Shown here: piece by piece, positions 19,743 to 27,662 of the stretch
Layout: the number at the start of each line of letters is the position of its first letter
Numbering within the stretch: position 1 is the first letter of the stretch
Source of the DNA: Providencia rettgeri
GTDB lineage: Bacteria > Pseudomonadota > Gammaproteobacteria > Enterobacterales > Enterobacteriaceae
Direction of reading: 5' to 3'
Assembly (NCBI RefSeq): GCF_013702265.1
Contig: NZ_CP059348.1
Span: 1,736,001 to 1,800,000 of the forward strand
Length of the DNA stretch: 64,000 nt
The notes under the pieces: model-generated
What the model saw: only the letters and a program-made list of their open reading frames with translations
Told to the model about the DNA's origin: nothing
Database searches by the model: none
Position numbers and translations under genes: made by a program

Positions 19743-20162
19743 TTATTCAGTGGGTGAGATAGTTTCAATCATAAAATTAAGCCCAGAAATTCCTTTTTCA
19801 CAGGCTTTATCTTGAAAAATGGAAGGGGCTTTTTCAATTTTACGTTTTAATGCGGCAATTTGATTGGCATAAATATCTGCGCCTGCAATGTCTGGGTTAT
19901 CTTTTAAATATTCGATAAACACGTCCACATTCTGATAAAAATAGTCACAAGGTTTATCTGTGACATCAATCTTAGACAGTTCTTTTAAAGAGTCAGGTAA
20001 AATATTATCTTTGGCCAACTCAATATATTCACCGTCTTTCACTTGTTGAATTGCGTTATCCACCTTCGCTTTTAAATTAAATAGCATCACGGCGACAGAG
20101 ATCAGTGCAATGAGTAAAACAGCATTGGCGGCTAAACTAATACTCAGTAAATATTTTTTCAT
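19743..20162 (-). CDS. Small membrane-anchored protein with two conserved cysteines (DUF5339-like pattern)
   Basis: 139 residues from ATG at 20162, chosen because GAGGAAA lies just upstream; the open frame runs 14 codons further without support. An N-terminal hydrophobic helix (residues about 5-29) is followed by a helical extracytoplasmic domain. The domain starts PCDYFYQNVDVFIEYLKDN and ends PSIFQDKACEKG, two cysteines about 50 residues apart that could form a disulfide. The same pattern occurs in the protein at 52177-52575, so the two are paralogues. It resembles what I remember of DUF5339, but that label is tentative and no function is known. Confidence 0.75.
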   Translation of the reverse strand: MKKYLLSISLAANAVLLIALISVAVMLFNLKAKVDNAIQQVKDGEYIELAKDNILPDSLKELSKIDVTDKPCDYFYQNVDVFIEYLKDNPDIAGADIYANQIAALKRKIEKAPSIFQDKACEKGISGLNFMIETISPTE

Positions 20163-20462
20163 TGGTTTCCTCAAATTAGTCTCAATAACCGATTCATAAC
20201 GCAAGAAATTTAAATTTTCTACTTAATAATCTAGCAGCAATGAATCTAGCTGTAACTAAGACAATCCTTGAAGCTTAACAAATCATCACTTATTTATTTT
20301 ATGCCGTTTTGTGCCTTTCAATAATGGAGCGCTTTAATGGGATGAATTGATACGCTATGATCATACCAATTTATATGCATAGCTAATTTATGTTAAGTCA
20401 GATTTTTAGCACGTTATTTAACGAAATGCTGAATACGTGAACGGCAGTTAAAAGGAAACTCA

Positions 20463-21233
20463 ATGGACAATATCACGATTAAAAATGTTGAAGAGATAGA
20501 ATTAATGCGAGAATCTGGTCGATTACTTGCCAGCGTTTTTAAAATGTTGGATGAGTTTATCGTTCCCGGAATATCCACGATGGAAATTAACGACAAAGTC
20601 GAAAGCTATATTGTGAATGAACTTCAAGCACGCCCTGCCAGTAAAGGCCAATATGGTTATCAATATGTTCTGAATACATCAATTAATGAAGTTGTTTGCC
20701 ATGGTGTGCCAAAAATCGATGAAATCTTAAAGCCAAAAGATATTGTCAACGTGGATATTACCCTTGAGAAAAATGGTTTTATTGCTGATTCAAGTAAAAT
20801 GTATGTGATGCCAGAGGCTTCCCCGCTTGCCCGAAAATTAGTGAAAGACACCTATAATGCCATGTGGGAAGGGATCAAGCAGGTAAAACCAGGAGCGACG
20901 TTAGGTGACATTGGTTCTGCTATCCAACATCATGCGGAATCAAACGGTTATAGCGTCGTTCGCGAATATTGTGGGCACGGCATTGGTCGAAAAATGCATG
21001 AGGACCCGCAAGTATTACATTATGGAACCCGTGGACGCGGTGTAGTTCTAAAGGAAGGGATGACATTCACCATTGAGCCGATGATCAACCAAGGTGGCAT
21101 GAAAATAAAAACCAAAAAGGATGGTTGGACGGTCGTGACGCGAGATAAAAAGCTTTCTGCGCAGTCGGAACACACCATTTTGGTCACTAAAGATGGTTAT
21201 GAAGTACTGACCCTGCGTGACGAAGAACGCTAA
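20463..21233 (+). CDS. Type I methionine aminopeptidase (probable second copy)
   Basis: Removes initiator methionine from nascent proteins. 256 residues, slightly shorter than E. coli Map (264). All pita-bread-fold metal ligands can be placed: D98, D109, H172, E205, E236, with substrate-contact H80 in the CHGVP motif. No N-terminal extension. The context is not the rpsB-tsf-map locus, so I read this as an additional Map-type gene rather than the main one (inference). Start ATG at 20463 with AAAAGGAAACTCA upstream. Single gene with a strong terminator. Confidence 0.85.
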   Translation: MDNITIKNVEEIELMRESGRLLASVFKMLDEFIVPGISTMEINDKVESYIVNELQARPASKGQYGYQYVLNTSINEVVCHGVPKIDEILKPKDIVNVDITLEKNGFIADSSKMYVMPEASPLARKLVKDTYNAMWEGIKQVKPGATLGDIGSAIQHHAESNGYSVVREYCGHGIGRKMHEDPQVLHYGTRGRGVVLKEGMTFTIEPMINQGGMKIKTKKDGWTVVTRDKKLSAQSEHTILVTKDGYEVLTLRDEER

Positions 21234-21289
21234 TCCGACTTAGCTATAATTCGATTTAGTTCTAATACTGTCTACTTCTGATACTGCAA

Positions 21290-21331
21290 ATCGCCATATT
21301 TACCATAGATTGAATATGGCGATATTTTTTA
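21290..21331 (+). terminator. Terminator of the methionine aminopeptidase gene
   Basis: Perfect 11-bp stem ATCGCCATATT/AATATGGCGAT with an A/T-rich loop and T-run. Confidence 0.88.
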
Positions 21332-21518
21332 TTAAGTTAAATTTTATACTTAAATTCTGAAACTATTCATTTATTGATGTCATTTCAACTTTAGTTATCG
21401 TTATTGGATAACAGCCCTGAAGCTTATTACCAAAATACCCAACAAAAAGGTAATTTCCATAGATATTACGGATTTGATCGTGTTATATATCGGCAAATAA
21501 ACTTTTCTGGTGCCACGC

Positions 21519-22325
21519 ATGTTTAACCTCTCTGAGTTAATTAACGATACCCCCATTGATTCTATTCTGTTATTTATTGTCACCTTCATTTTATTAATTA
21601 TTTCTGCTTATATTGGGAAATATATTTTTAAACGCCGCAGTGCTCATGAAGAACTAGCGGATGATGAGGCGAAAATTATTTTAGGGGCGATTTTGTCGCT
21701 ATTGGGTCTGTTGATTGGCTTTGTATTATCGATTTCTATCAATGGCTATAACAACCGCCAACAAACAGAAGAAAACGAAGCGATTGCGATTGGAAATGCC
21801 TATCAACGAGCCCAATTACTCAGCGGTGATGAGCGGGCGGAAGCCTCATTGCTTATTCAACAATATCTTGAAGCGCGTATCGAATTTTTTAAATCGGGAG
21901 TCAGTGATGAAAATAGCCAATGGCGGATGACATCGCTGACTAAACAAGGGCAACTTTGGGAAATTGGTGTGAAGCAGGCTCAAGAATCGCCGAACCCTGT
22001 GGTCTCTTCGGTTTTATCGGCATTTGGTGATTTATATGTTTCTCAACAAAAAACCATGGCGAGCTGGCGACACCAAATACCGAATGCTGCTTGGTTCTTA
22101 CTGATATTTTTCGCTGTCTGCTCGAATGTCCTGATAGGCTATAACATTCGAGGAACAAAAGGTAAAAACTGGCTCATTGTGATTTTGCCATCTTTGACGA
22201 CATTGGCACTGTTTATGATTGCAGAAATTGATATCCCGGGAGAAGGGGTGATCCACGTTACGCCGGACGATTTACTTTTATTGCAGGACTTCTTATTTAA
22301 AGATGGTGCTTGGCTGGGAAAGTAA
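21519..22325 (+). CDS. DUF4239 (bestrophin-like) membrane protein
   Basis: About 268 residues with four membrane segments: two near the N terminus (DSILLFIVTFILLIISAYIG and LGAILSLLGLLIGFVLSISI) and two near the C terminus (AAWFLLIFFAVCSNVLIGY and LIVILPSLTTLALFMIAEI), with a helical soluble loop of about 100 residues between. The loop has the pattern TEENEAIAIGNAYQRAQLL characteristic of DUF4239 proteins, which are remotely related to bestrophin channels. Function unknown. GTG at 21510 and ATG at 21519 are both possible; neither has a good ribosome-binding site, and I chose the ATG. It converges on the PTS operon. Confidence 0.75.
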   Translation: MFNLSELINDTPIDSILLFIVTFILLIISAYIGKYIFKRRSAHEELADDEAKIILGAILSLLGLLIGFVLSISINGYNNRQQTEENEAIAIGNAYQRAQLLSGDERAEASLLIQQYLEARIEFFKSGVSDENSQWRMTSLTKQGQLWEIGVKQAQESPNPVVSSVLSAFGDLYVSQQKTMASWRHQIPNAAWFLLIFFAVCSNVLIGYNIRGTKGKNWLIVILPSLTTLALFMIAEIDIPGEGVIHVTPDDLLLLQDFLFKDGAWLGK

Positions 22326-22350
22326 GTTAGGCAGTGCAGGAATGAAGGAA

Positions 22351-22378
22351 AACCCTCTGAGTATAAACTCAGAGGGTT
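22351..22378. terminator. Bidirectional hairpin between convergent genes
   Basis: Perfect 12-bp stem AACCCTCTGAGT/ACTCAGAGGGTT, 25 bases after the DUF4239 stop and 7 bases past the PTS EIIC stop, serving both strands. Confidence 0.75.
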
Positions 22379-22384
22379 GAAGGA

Positions 22385-23641
22385 TTATCGAACGATAATA
22401 CCTAATAAAATTCCGATAGCGCCGAAGTCGGCATCACTAAAGGTCGTATTTGCAATACCGATGTCACCGAGGACAGGCAGTAAGAATACAGGTAAGAAGG
22501 TAATCAACAGACCTTGAGCAAAGGCACCAAGAATCGCACCACGGCGTCCACCTGTTGCGTTACCGAAGACCCCAGCCGCCGCACCCACGAAGAAGTGTGG
22601 TACAACACCCGGAATAATTACCGTCATGTTCAGCGCATACAAAACAAACATGCCTAATACACCCGCTGCAAAGCTGCTTAAGAAGCCAACTAATACCGCA
22701 TTCGGCGCGTAAGGGAAGACCACTGGGCAGTCTAAAGCAGGTTTTGCATTTGGCACCAGTTTGTCAGAGATCCCTTTAAATGCAGGAACGATTTCGGCGA
22801 TAACCATACGCACACCTTGCAGAATGATGTAAACACCCGCTGCGAAAGTAATGGATTGCATCAACGAGAACATAAACCAGTTTTTACCGCCGCTCACTTC
22901 ACGAACAAAATCACTGCCTGCAAACAAACAAGTAATGATAAAGATAATGAACATAGTGAACGAAATAGCCACTGGTGTATCACGCAGGAACAGTAAGCTT
23001 TTTGGCACATTCATATCTTCAGTAGAATGTTCTTTATTACCAAATTTGCTACCGATAAAGCCCGCTAACACATAAGAAATCGTGGAGAAGTGACCAATTG
23101 CCACATCATCAGAACCAGTGACTTTTTTCATGTACGGGTGTGCGATCGCAGGGAAGAACACCATACAGAAACCCACAATCAATGAACCAACAGCAACGAG
23201 CATGGTTCCTTCCATACCTGCGGTCGCTAAGATAACCGCAATCATCATAGACATGAATAAAGTATGGTGACCTGTCAGGAAGATAAATTTCCATGGGGTC
23301 AGGCGAGCAATCAATATATTGATTAACATCGCAAAGAACATGATCATGGCCATTTCACGACCGAAGCTTTTTTGTGCAATAGACACAATCGCTTCGTTGT
23401 TCGGCACGACACCATTGATACCAAATGCGTGTTGGAAAATTGCGGAGAAATCACCTAAAGAACTGACAACTAACCCTGCACCGGCACCTAAAATCACAAA
23501 ACCCATGATAGTTTTGATGGTGCCTTTAATGCATTCAGTGACAGGTTTCTTTTGGGCAATCAGACCGATAAGTGCAATCAGACCAACGAGCACCGCCGGT
23601 TCAGAAAGCACATCTTGCATCAGAAAACGAAAGAATTCCAT
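22385..23641 (-). CDS. PTS ascorbate-family (SgaT/UlaA) EIIC permease
   Basis: Membrane channel component of a phosphotransferase system of the AG superfamily. 418 residues, about ten hydrophobic segments, with family-typical stretches GVVPNNEAIVSIAQKSFG, LTGHHTLFMSMM and CPVVFPYAPNAVLVGF near the C-terminal half. Slightly shorter than E. coli UlaA (465). The last gene of an EIIA-EIIB-EIIC operon; 12 bases separate it from EIIB. No L-ascorbate-6-phosphate catabolic genes (ulaD/E/F/G type) adjoin it, so the substrate is not known and I give no symbol. Confidence 0.88.
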   Translation of the reverse strand: MEFFRFLMQDVLSEPAVLVGLIALIGLIAQKKPVTECIKGTIKTIMGFVILGAGAGLVVSSLGDFSAIFQHAFGINGVVPNNEAIVSIAQKSFGREMAMIMFFAMLINILIARLTPWKFIFLTGHHTLFMSMMIAVILATAGMEGTMLVAVGSLIVGFCMVFFPAIAHPYMKKVTGSDDVAIGHFSTISYVLAGFIGSKFGNKEHSTEDMNVPKSLLFLRDTPVAISFTMFIIFIITCLFAGSDFVREVSGGKNWFMFSLMQSITFAAGVYIILQGVRMVIAEIVPAFKGISDKLVPNAKPALDCPVVFPYAPNAVLVGFLSSFAAGVLGMFVLYALNMTVIIPGVVPHFFVGAAAGVFGNATGGRRGAILGAFAQGLLITFLPVFLLPVLGDIGIANTTFSDADFGAIGILLGIIVR

Positions 23642-23652
23642 GAAGCCTCCGG

Positions 23653-23940
23653 TTACATCGCGCCGAGTTTCTGTAAAGCCACGCTCAGACGTTCTTTCAT
23701 CGCGACTTTATCAATCATATTTTCTAGAGCAACAATTTCGCCGCCAACTTGTTGAGCAACTAATTGTTCTGCGATATCGGTGGTGCCGACAAAAATATCA
23801 CTCACAGTGCCTTTTGCAGAGCCTAAGTCAACGTGGTCAACATCAGCCGCAACTTGCAGATCTTTTAAAATTGTCTTGATGCTCATTTCCATCATCAGAC
23901 TTGTACCTAAACCATTTCCACAAACAACAGTGATTTTCAT
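23653..23940 (-). CDS. PTS ascorbate-family EIIB phosphocarrier
   Basis: 95-residue cytoplasmic EIIB of the SgaB/UlaB type. The phosphorylated cysteine is C7 in the N-terminal loop VVCGNGLGTS, the classical P-loop-like EIIB signature. The rest shows alternating beta strands and helices with NVDHVDLGSAKG-like sequence. It transfers phosphate from EIIA to the sugar in the EIIC channel. It lies 20 bases behind EIIA and 11 bases ahead of EIIC, on one transcript. Confidence 0.9.
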   Translation of the reverse strand: MKITVVCGNGLGTSLMMEMSIKTILKDLQVAADVDHVDLGSAKGTVSDIFVGTTDIAEQLVAQQVGGEIVALENMIDKVAMKERLSVALQKLGAM

Positions 23941-23960
23941 AATATTTACCTATGACTCAA

Positions 23961-24407
23961 TTATTCATATTTAGCGATGATGTTAAGGATGTCATCTACG
24001 TTTTCTGATTGCATGATGCTATCAATATCTTCTTGGTTATCAAAAAGTTCAGCTAGTTTTGCAATCGCGCCGATGTGGCTGTTGCTGTCTGTTGCTGCAA
24101 GAACAATCAATAACTTAATTGGATCGTTACCCTCTGAACCAAACTCAACCCCTTGTTTAATGACTGTTAAACCGAGAGATAACTGGTTAACACCGTCTTC
24201 AGGGCGGGCATGTGGCATTGCAATGCCCGGGCCTAATACATAGTAAGGGCCGATTTTTTCGTGAGATTGAATGATGGCATCAATATAACGAGGTTCGATG
24301 AATTTATTATTAATTAAGGGATTACAGGCAATTTTTATTGCATCACGCCAGTCATTGGCGCTGTCAACCACCTGAACCACATTCGGGGTTAGTAACGTAG
24401 TTAGCAT
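23961..24407 (-). CDS. PTS EIIA component (fructose/mannitol type, SgaA/UlaC-like)
   Basis: 148-residue EIIA domain protein, the phosphoryl acceptor from HPr. The active-site histidine is H66 in GIAMPHARPEDGV; a second conserved region KLLIVLAATDSNSHIGAIAKLAELF follows. The first gene of the operon, reading away from the divergent LacI regulator. The 236-base spacer carries two palindromic operators close to this gene's start, which suggests that the divergent regulator represses the operon (inference). Confidence 0.9.
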   Translation of the reverse strand: MLTTLLTPNVVQVVDSANDWRDAIKIACNPLINNKFIEPRYIDAIIQSHEKIGPYYVLGPGIAMPHARPEDGVNQLSLGLTVIKQGVEFGSEGNDPIKLLIVLAATDSNSHIGAIAKLAELFDNQEDIDSIMQSENVDDILNIIAKYE

Positions 24408-24476
24408 TGGCTTGGCTCCTGGTAAAAAAGAAATTCTATTAGATGTTTTAGTAATGGAATGAATAGTAGTGATCTA

Positions 24477-24490
24477 TGGTAGCGCTATCT
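24477..24490. promoter_or_regulatory. LacI-type operator, proximal to the PTS operon
   Basis: TGGTAGCGCTATCT, a near copy of the second site, with the CpG-like centre AGCGCT expected for LacI/GalR proteins. It lies 70 bases upstream of the EIIA start. Confidence 0.65.
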
Positions 24491-24510
24491 AGCTGAATTA
24501 TTCATTTTCG

Positions 24511-24524
24511 TGATAGCGCTATCA
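24511..24524. promoter_or_regulatory. LacI-type operator, distal site
   Basis: Perfect 14-bp palindrome TGATAGCGCTATCA, spaced 34 bp from the proximal site (about three helical turns), 120 bases before the LacI regulator start. The paired arrangement fits cooperative binding and joint control of the PTS operon and the regulator. Confidence 0.72.
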
Positions 24525-24643
24525 TTTTGGCTAAATATCGTTAATAAAATCATTTTTAGTGCATTTGGCAGTTAATTAACAAATCGGAGCTGTGATAAGT
24601 TATCGTCGTTGAATAATAAGTTTAGACGAAACAAAGTAATTTC

Positions 24644-25678
24644 ATGCAGAAAACCCGAAAAAGAAAGAATACAGGCAGAGTCACATTACAAGACGTCGCG
24701 AAATATGCGGGAGTCGGTTCAATGACGGTATCACGCGCCTTGCGGACACCGGAGTTAGTCTCGGATAAATTGAGGGAGAAAATCAATGAAGCTGTTGAGG
24801 AGCTCGGTTACATTCCCAATTCCGCTGCGGGCATTTTAGCATCAGGTCAAAGCCGAACCATTGCAGTGTTGATCCCATCATTACGAGACAATGCAAGCTC
24901 AGTTTTTCTGCAAGCTTTACAAGAAGTCTTGAACAAAAATAATTATCAAGTTGTGATTGGTAGTCACGATTATCAGCATAAAAAAGAGTCTGAGGTGTTA
25001 CTCACGCTGTTGCAAAGTAGCCCCGCCGCATTGGTGATTTTTGGTGCAATGAATTCTGAAAGTGCTTTGGGAACTCTGAATAATTTGCCAATCCCCGTCA
25101 TTAATGTGACGGGGGATCCCGCTCATCGCTTTACACTGAATATAAAAAATAATTTAGGGGAAGCCGTCAGTTTCCTAACGCATTATTTACTGCAAAAAGG
25201 CCATCAGCGTATTGGTTATATTGGTGCTCAGATGGACAGCAAAATGCAGGGGCAGCAACTGAGTGGCTGGAATAATACTCTGTTAAAGCATAACTTAAGT
25301 GCTGAGCAAAGCATTACGACGCCTTATGTGGCAACCATGGACTTTGGTCGGCAGGCGATTAGCGAAATGTTGACCCGTCAACCAGAATTAGAGGCCGTGA
25401 TTTGTAGCCATGAAATGATAGCCTTAGGGGTCATGTTTGAGTGTCAGCGGCGGCTAATCAAAATTCCAAAGATGCTGGCGGTGGTGTGCGTTGAAGGGTC
25501 GGAAAATTGCGATCATATTCATCCATCGCTAACATCTGTGCGCATTGATTACAGTAAAATGGCGCGGGATACCGCGAAAAAACTCTTAAAATGGTTAGGG
25601 GATACTGAAGAAAGCTTTGCCGATATTCAGGATGAAATTGTCTTCCCTTATAAATTTGAGGCAAGGCAAAGTGGTTAG
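24644..25678 (+). CDS. LacI/GalR-family repressor of the PTS operon (predicted)
   Basis: 344-residue transcriptional regulator. The N-terminal LacI helix-turn-helix is clear at about residues 12-60 (VTLQDVAKYAGVGSMTVSRAL, hinge region YIPNSAAGILASG), followed by a periplasmic-binding-protein-like effector domain (TIAVLIPSL ... GHQRIGYIG). Overall closest in style to gluconate repressor GntR. It is divergent from the ascorbate-type PTS operon, with two matching operators between them. The effector is likely a sugar or sugar phosphate of that PTS; its identity is not visible. ATG at 24644. Confidence 0.88.
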   Translation: MQKTRKRKNTGRVTLQDVAKYAGVGSMTVSRALRTPELVSDKLREKINEAVEELGYIPNSAAGILASGQSRTIAVLIPSLRDNASSVFLQALQEVLNKNNYQVVIGSHDYQHKKESEVLLTLLQSSPAALVIFGAMNSESALGTLNNLPIPVINVTGDPAHRFTLNIKNNLGEAVSFLTHYLLQKGHQRIGYIGAQMDSKMQGQQLSGWNNTLLKHNLSAEQSITTPYVATMDFGRQAISEMLTRQPELEAVICSHEMIALGVMFECQRRLIKIPKMLAVVCVEGSENCDHIHPSLTSVRIDYSKMARDTAKKLLKWLGDTEESFADIQDEIVFPYKFEARQSG

Positions 25679-25901
25679 AAATCACCATATTTGTTGCACT
25701 ACATTGTGTATCGGGTCACAGAATCACGTAAAGGTTAAAAGTTATTTTTAATCTCGAAATAAGAATGCCGTAGAGGTCACTGTTTATTTATCTTTATGTG
25801 CTAATTTCCTCATTATATCTATCGTGCATGTTCGGATTTTATGCAGAGATAGATGCTTTGTTTAACTTGAATATCGTTATTACACAGGGGATAAGTACAT
25901 T

Positions 25902-26803
25902 ATGAAATCAATAAAAACACTCATATCTGCCGCAATTTTAGTTTCGTGTGGCGCGACGGCTGCAACAACTGGTTCTGAAGTTTTAATGGTGCAAAATGGC
26001 GGAACGCCGAACAAGGTGTATTCTGCAAATAAACCCACGATCAAAGTTGCTACTTATAATATTGGTAAAAATGAGCTGGCGGCAGATGTCGCTAATTTAG
26101 ATGAATTGAGTAAAGCGATCGCTAAGATTGATGCGGATGTTATTGTCTTAACTGAAATTGATAATAAAACTGCACGCAGTAAGAAAGTGAACCAATTAGA
26201 GGAAATTGCCAAAGCTAACAAAATGGATTTTGCGTTTGGTAAGGCACTTGATTTTGATGGTGGTGAATATGGCGTAGGAATTTTATCAAAATATAAAATT
26301 GAGAAATCCCAAGTTGTAAATTTACCATCTGGCGGAGCAGAGCAGCGGGTGGTGTTGTTATGTTGTTATCACAAATTACAAAGCCTGGCTTTGATTCCCC
26401 CATTATTATCATGGGAACTCACTTAGACTGGCAGAAAGATCCTACCATCCGCATTGGCCAAGTTCGTCATATTCTCGATGCGACGATTGGTGATACCGAA
26501 ACCGGTTTTGATAATATTGCTGCCTCTATCAAGATTCTTGCCGGGGATTTCAACTCAACCGCCAAAGAGCAACCTATTCAGGAAATCAGCTATTTTTGGG
26601 ATCCAGTTGAGAAAAAAGGGGTTAATTATCGCACATGGCCTGCGGTTAACCCTGCCATTGATATCGACCATATCTTTACCTATAAAGGCCAAGTATGGGA
26701 TGTGAAAACCATGACAATTCCAACAGACAGTAAAGACTTTCAATGGTCAAAAGTCAGTGACCATTTACCTGTTATTGCAGAACTTGAGTTACAAGAACAG
26801 TAA
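25902..26803 (+). pseudogene. Secreted endonuclease/exonuclease/phosphatase-family protein, disrupted by an 8-bp tandem duplication
   Basis: Metal-dependent hydrolase of the EEP fold with an N-terminal export signal (MKSIKTLISAAILVSCGATA, residues 1-20). The catalytic motifs are present: TYNIG near residue 50, the metal-binding Glu in LTEIDNKTA, MGTHLDW, LAGDFNST and the terminal SDHLPVIAE. The first frame runs 25902-26426 and the second picks up from about 26369 to 26803. The break coincides with TGTTGTTA repeated in tandem (26353-26360, 26361-26368). Removing one unit gives EQRVVLLSQITKPGF and a continuous 297-residue protein. The substrate (DNA, lipid or sugar phosphate) is undetermined. 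As it stands the gene is off. Confidence 0.85.
26353..26368 (+). repeat. Tandem 8-bp duplication causing the frame break
   Basis: Two adjacent copies of TGTTGTTA inside the EEP-family gene. The unit length is not a multiple of three, and deletion of one copy restores the reading frame exactly. Confidence 0.92.
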
Positions 26804-26819
26804 GTTATTGGGATAGTGG

Positions 26820-26846
26820 ACAGGCCTCTATTTGAGGTCTGTTTTT
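26820..26846. terminator. Terminator between the EEP gene and the 95-residue gene
   Basis: Stem ACAGGCCTC/GAGGTCTGT (one G-U) followed by a T-run, 16 bases after the EEP stop. Confidence 0.75.
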
Positions 26847-26857
26847 ACTTGAATCAC

Positions 26858-27145
26858 TTACTTTTGCAGTAATTTTTGACGTTGAATATAGCGGACTTGC
26901 GCTATTCCTAAGTACTCTTCTATAGCGGCGTAAATACGTGAGCTTAATGCGTGAAAATCCGCTTCACTTTCTAAGGCAGCTTTAGTTAATGCAATGAATT
27001 CATGCATAAATTCTTTAATTGTTGAGAATTTATTGGCGACGTTTTCATAGTAAAATTGGTAAACATAGGACTCTTGAGAATGGCTGAGTTCGGTATTATT
27101 TTTGATGTTGTTGGTTGCCAGCAACAGTAGTTGTGTATTTGTCAT
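26858..27145 (-). CDS. Hypothetical helical protein, 95 residues
   Basis: Predicted cytoplasmic, almost wholly alpha-helical small protein (MTNTQLLLLATNNIKNN at the N terminus, then SYVYQFYYENVANKF and a basic C-terminal end QRQKLLQK). No cysteines and no signal peptide. I do not recognise the family. Start ATG at 27145 with AGGACCC about five bases upstream. It stands alone between the convergent EEP gene and an AT-rich spacer. Judged real from its ribosome-binding site, its position in an otherwise empty interval and its balanced composition. Confidence 0.6.
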   Translation of the reverse strand: MTNTQLLLLATNNIKNNTELSHSQESYVYQFYYENVANKFSTIKEFMHEFIALTKAALESEADFHALSSRIYAAIEEYLGIAQVRYIQRQKLLQK

Positions 27146-27610
27146 GATGGGTCCTATTTTTGTTTTTTTGAATAGTACACAAGTTACTATAAATCTTTTA
27201 TCAAAATTAGTCGGATAATTTTAGTTTTTGGTTTTTAAATTAACCCTAAAATTGTATTTTCTATTATATCATTATGTTAGCAATTTATTTCTTGGAAAGA
27301 ATATTGAAGGGTGAAAGTCATAATTTAACCCTGTAATTATTAATGAAATTCTATCATATTAAAAAATATGAAAATAAATATCACATCAGATGATCTCTCT
27401 GGTAAATCTTAGCTTCCCCTTGTTTTCTGCGTGTAGGGAGCATGTTTTCGATGTTCTATATCATGTGTTAGTACGTCTATTTCATATGTATCTAATAACT
27501 ATTTATATTCTTTTTTATTTTAATAATAATTATGATTAATTCCAAAATTCAATTTTAATTAATCATTTGTTCATTGTTTTAATATTATTTAATTTTTTAT
27601 TAAAGATAAT
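27146..27610. other. AT-rich intergenic stretch
   Basis: About 460 bases with very high A+T and no credible ORF, RNA gene or extended repeat. It separates the 95-residue gene's upstream side from the ribitol kinase terminator. Confidence 0.6.
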
Positions 27611-27640
27611 AAAAAGGGATAAATAAAACTTATCCCTTTG
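27611..27640 (-). terminator. Terminator of the ribitol operon
   Basis: Stem AAAGGGATAA/TTATCCCTTT, 23 bases past the kinase stop and followed on the minus strand by TTTATTATC. Confidence 0.75.
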
Positions 27641-27662
27641 GTTGACTATTTAAATTCGCCAA

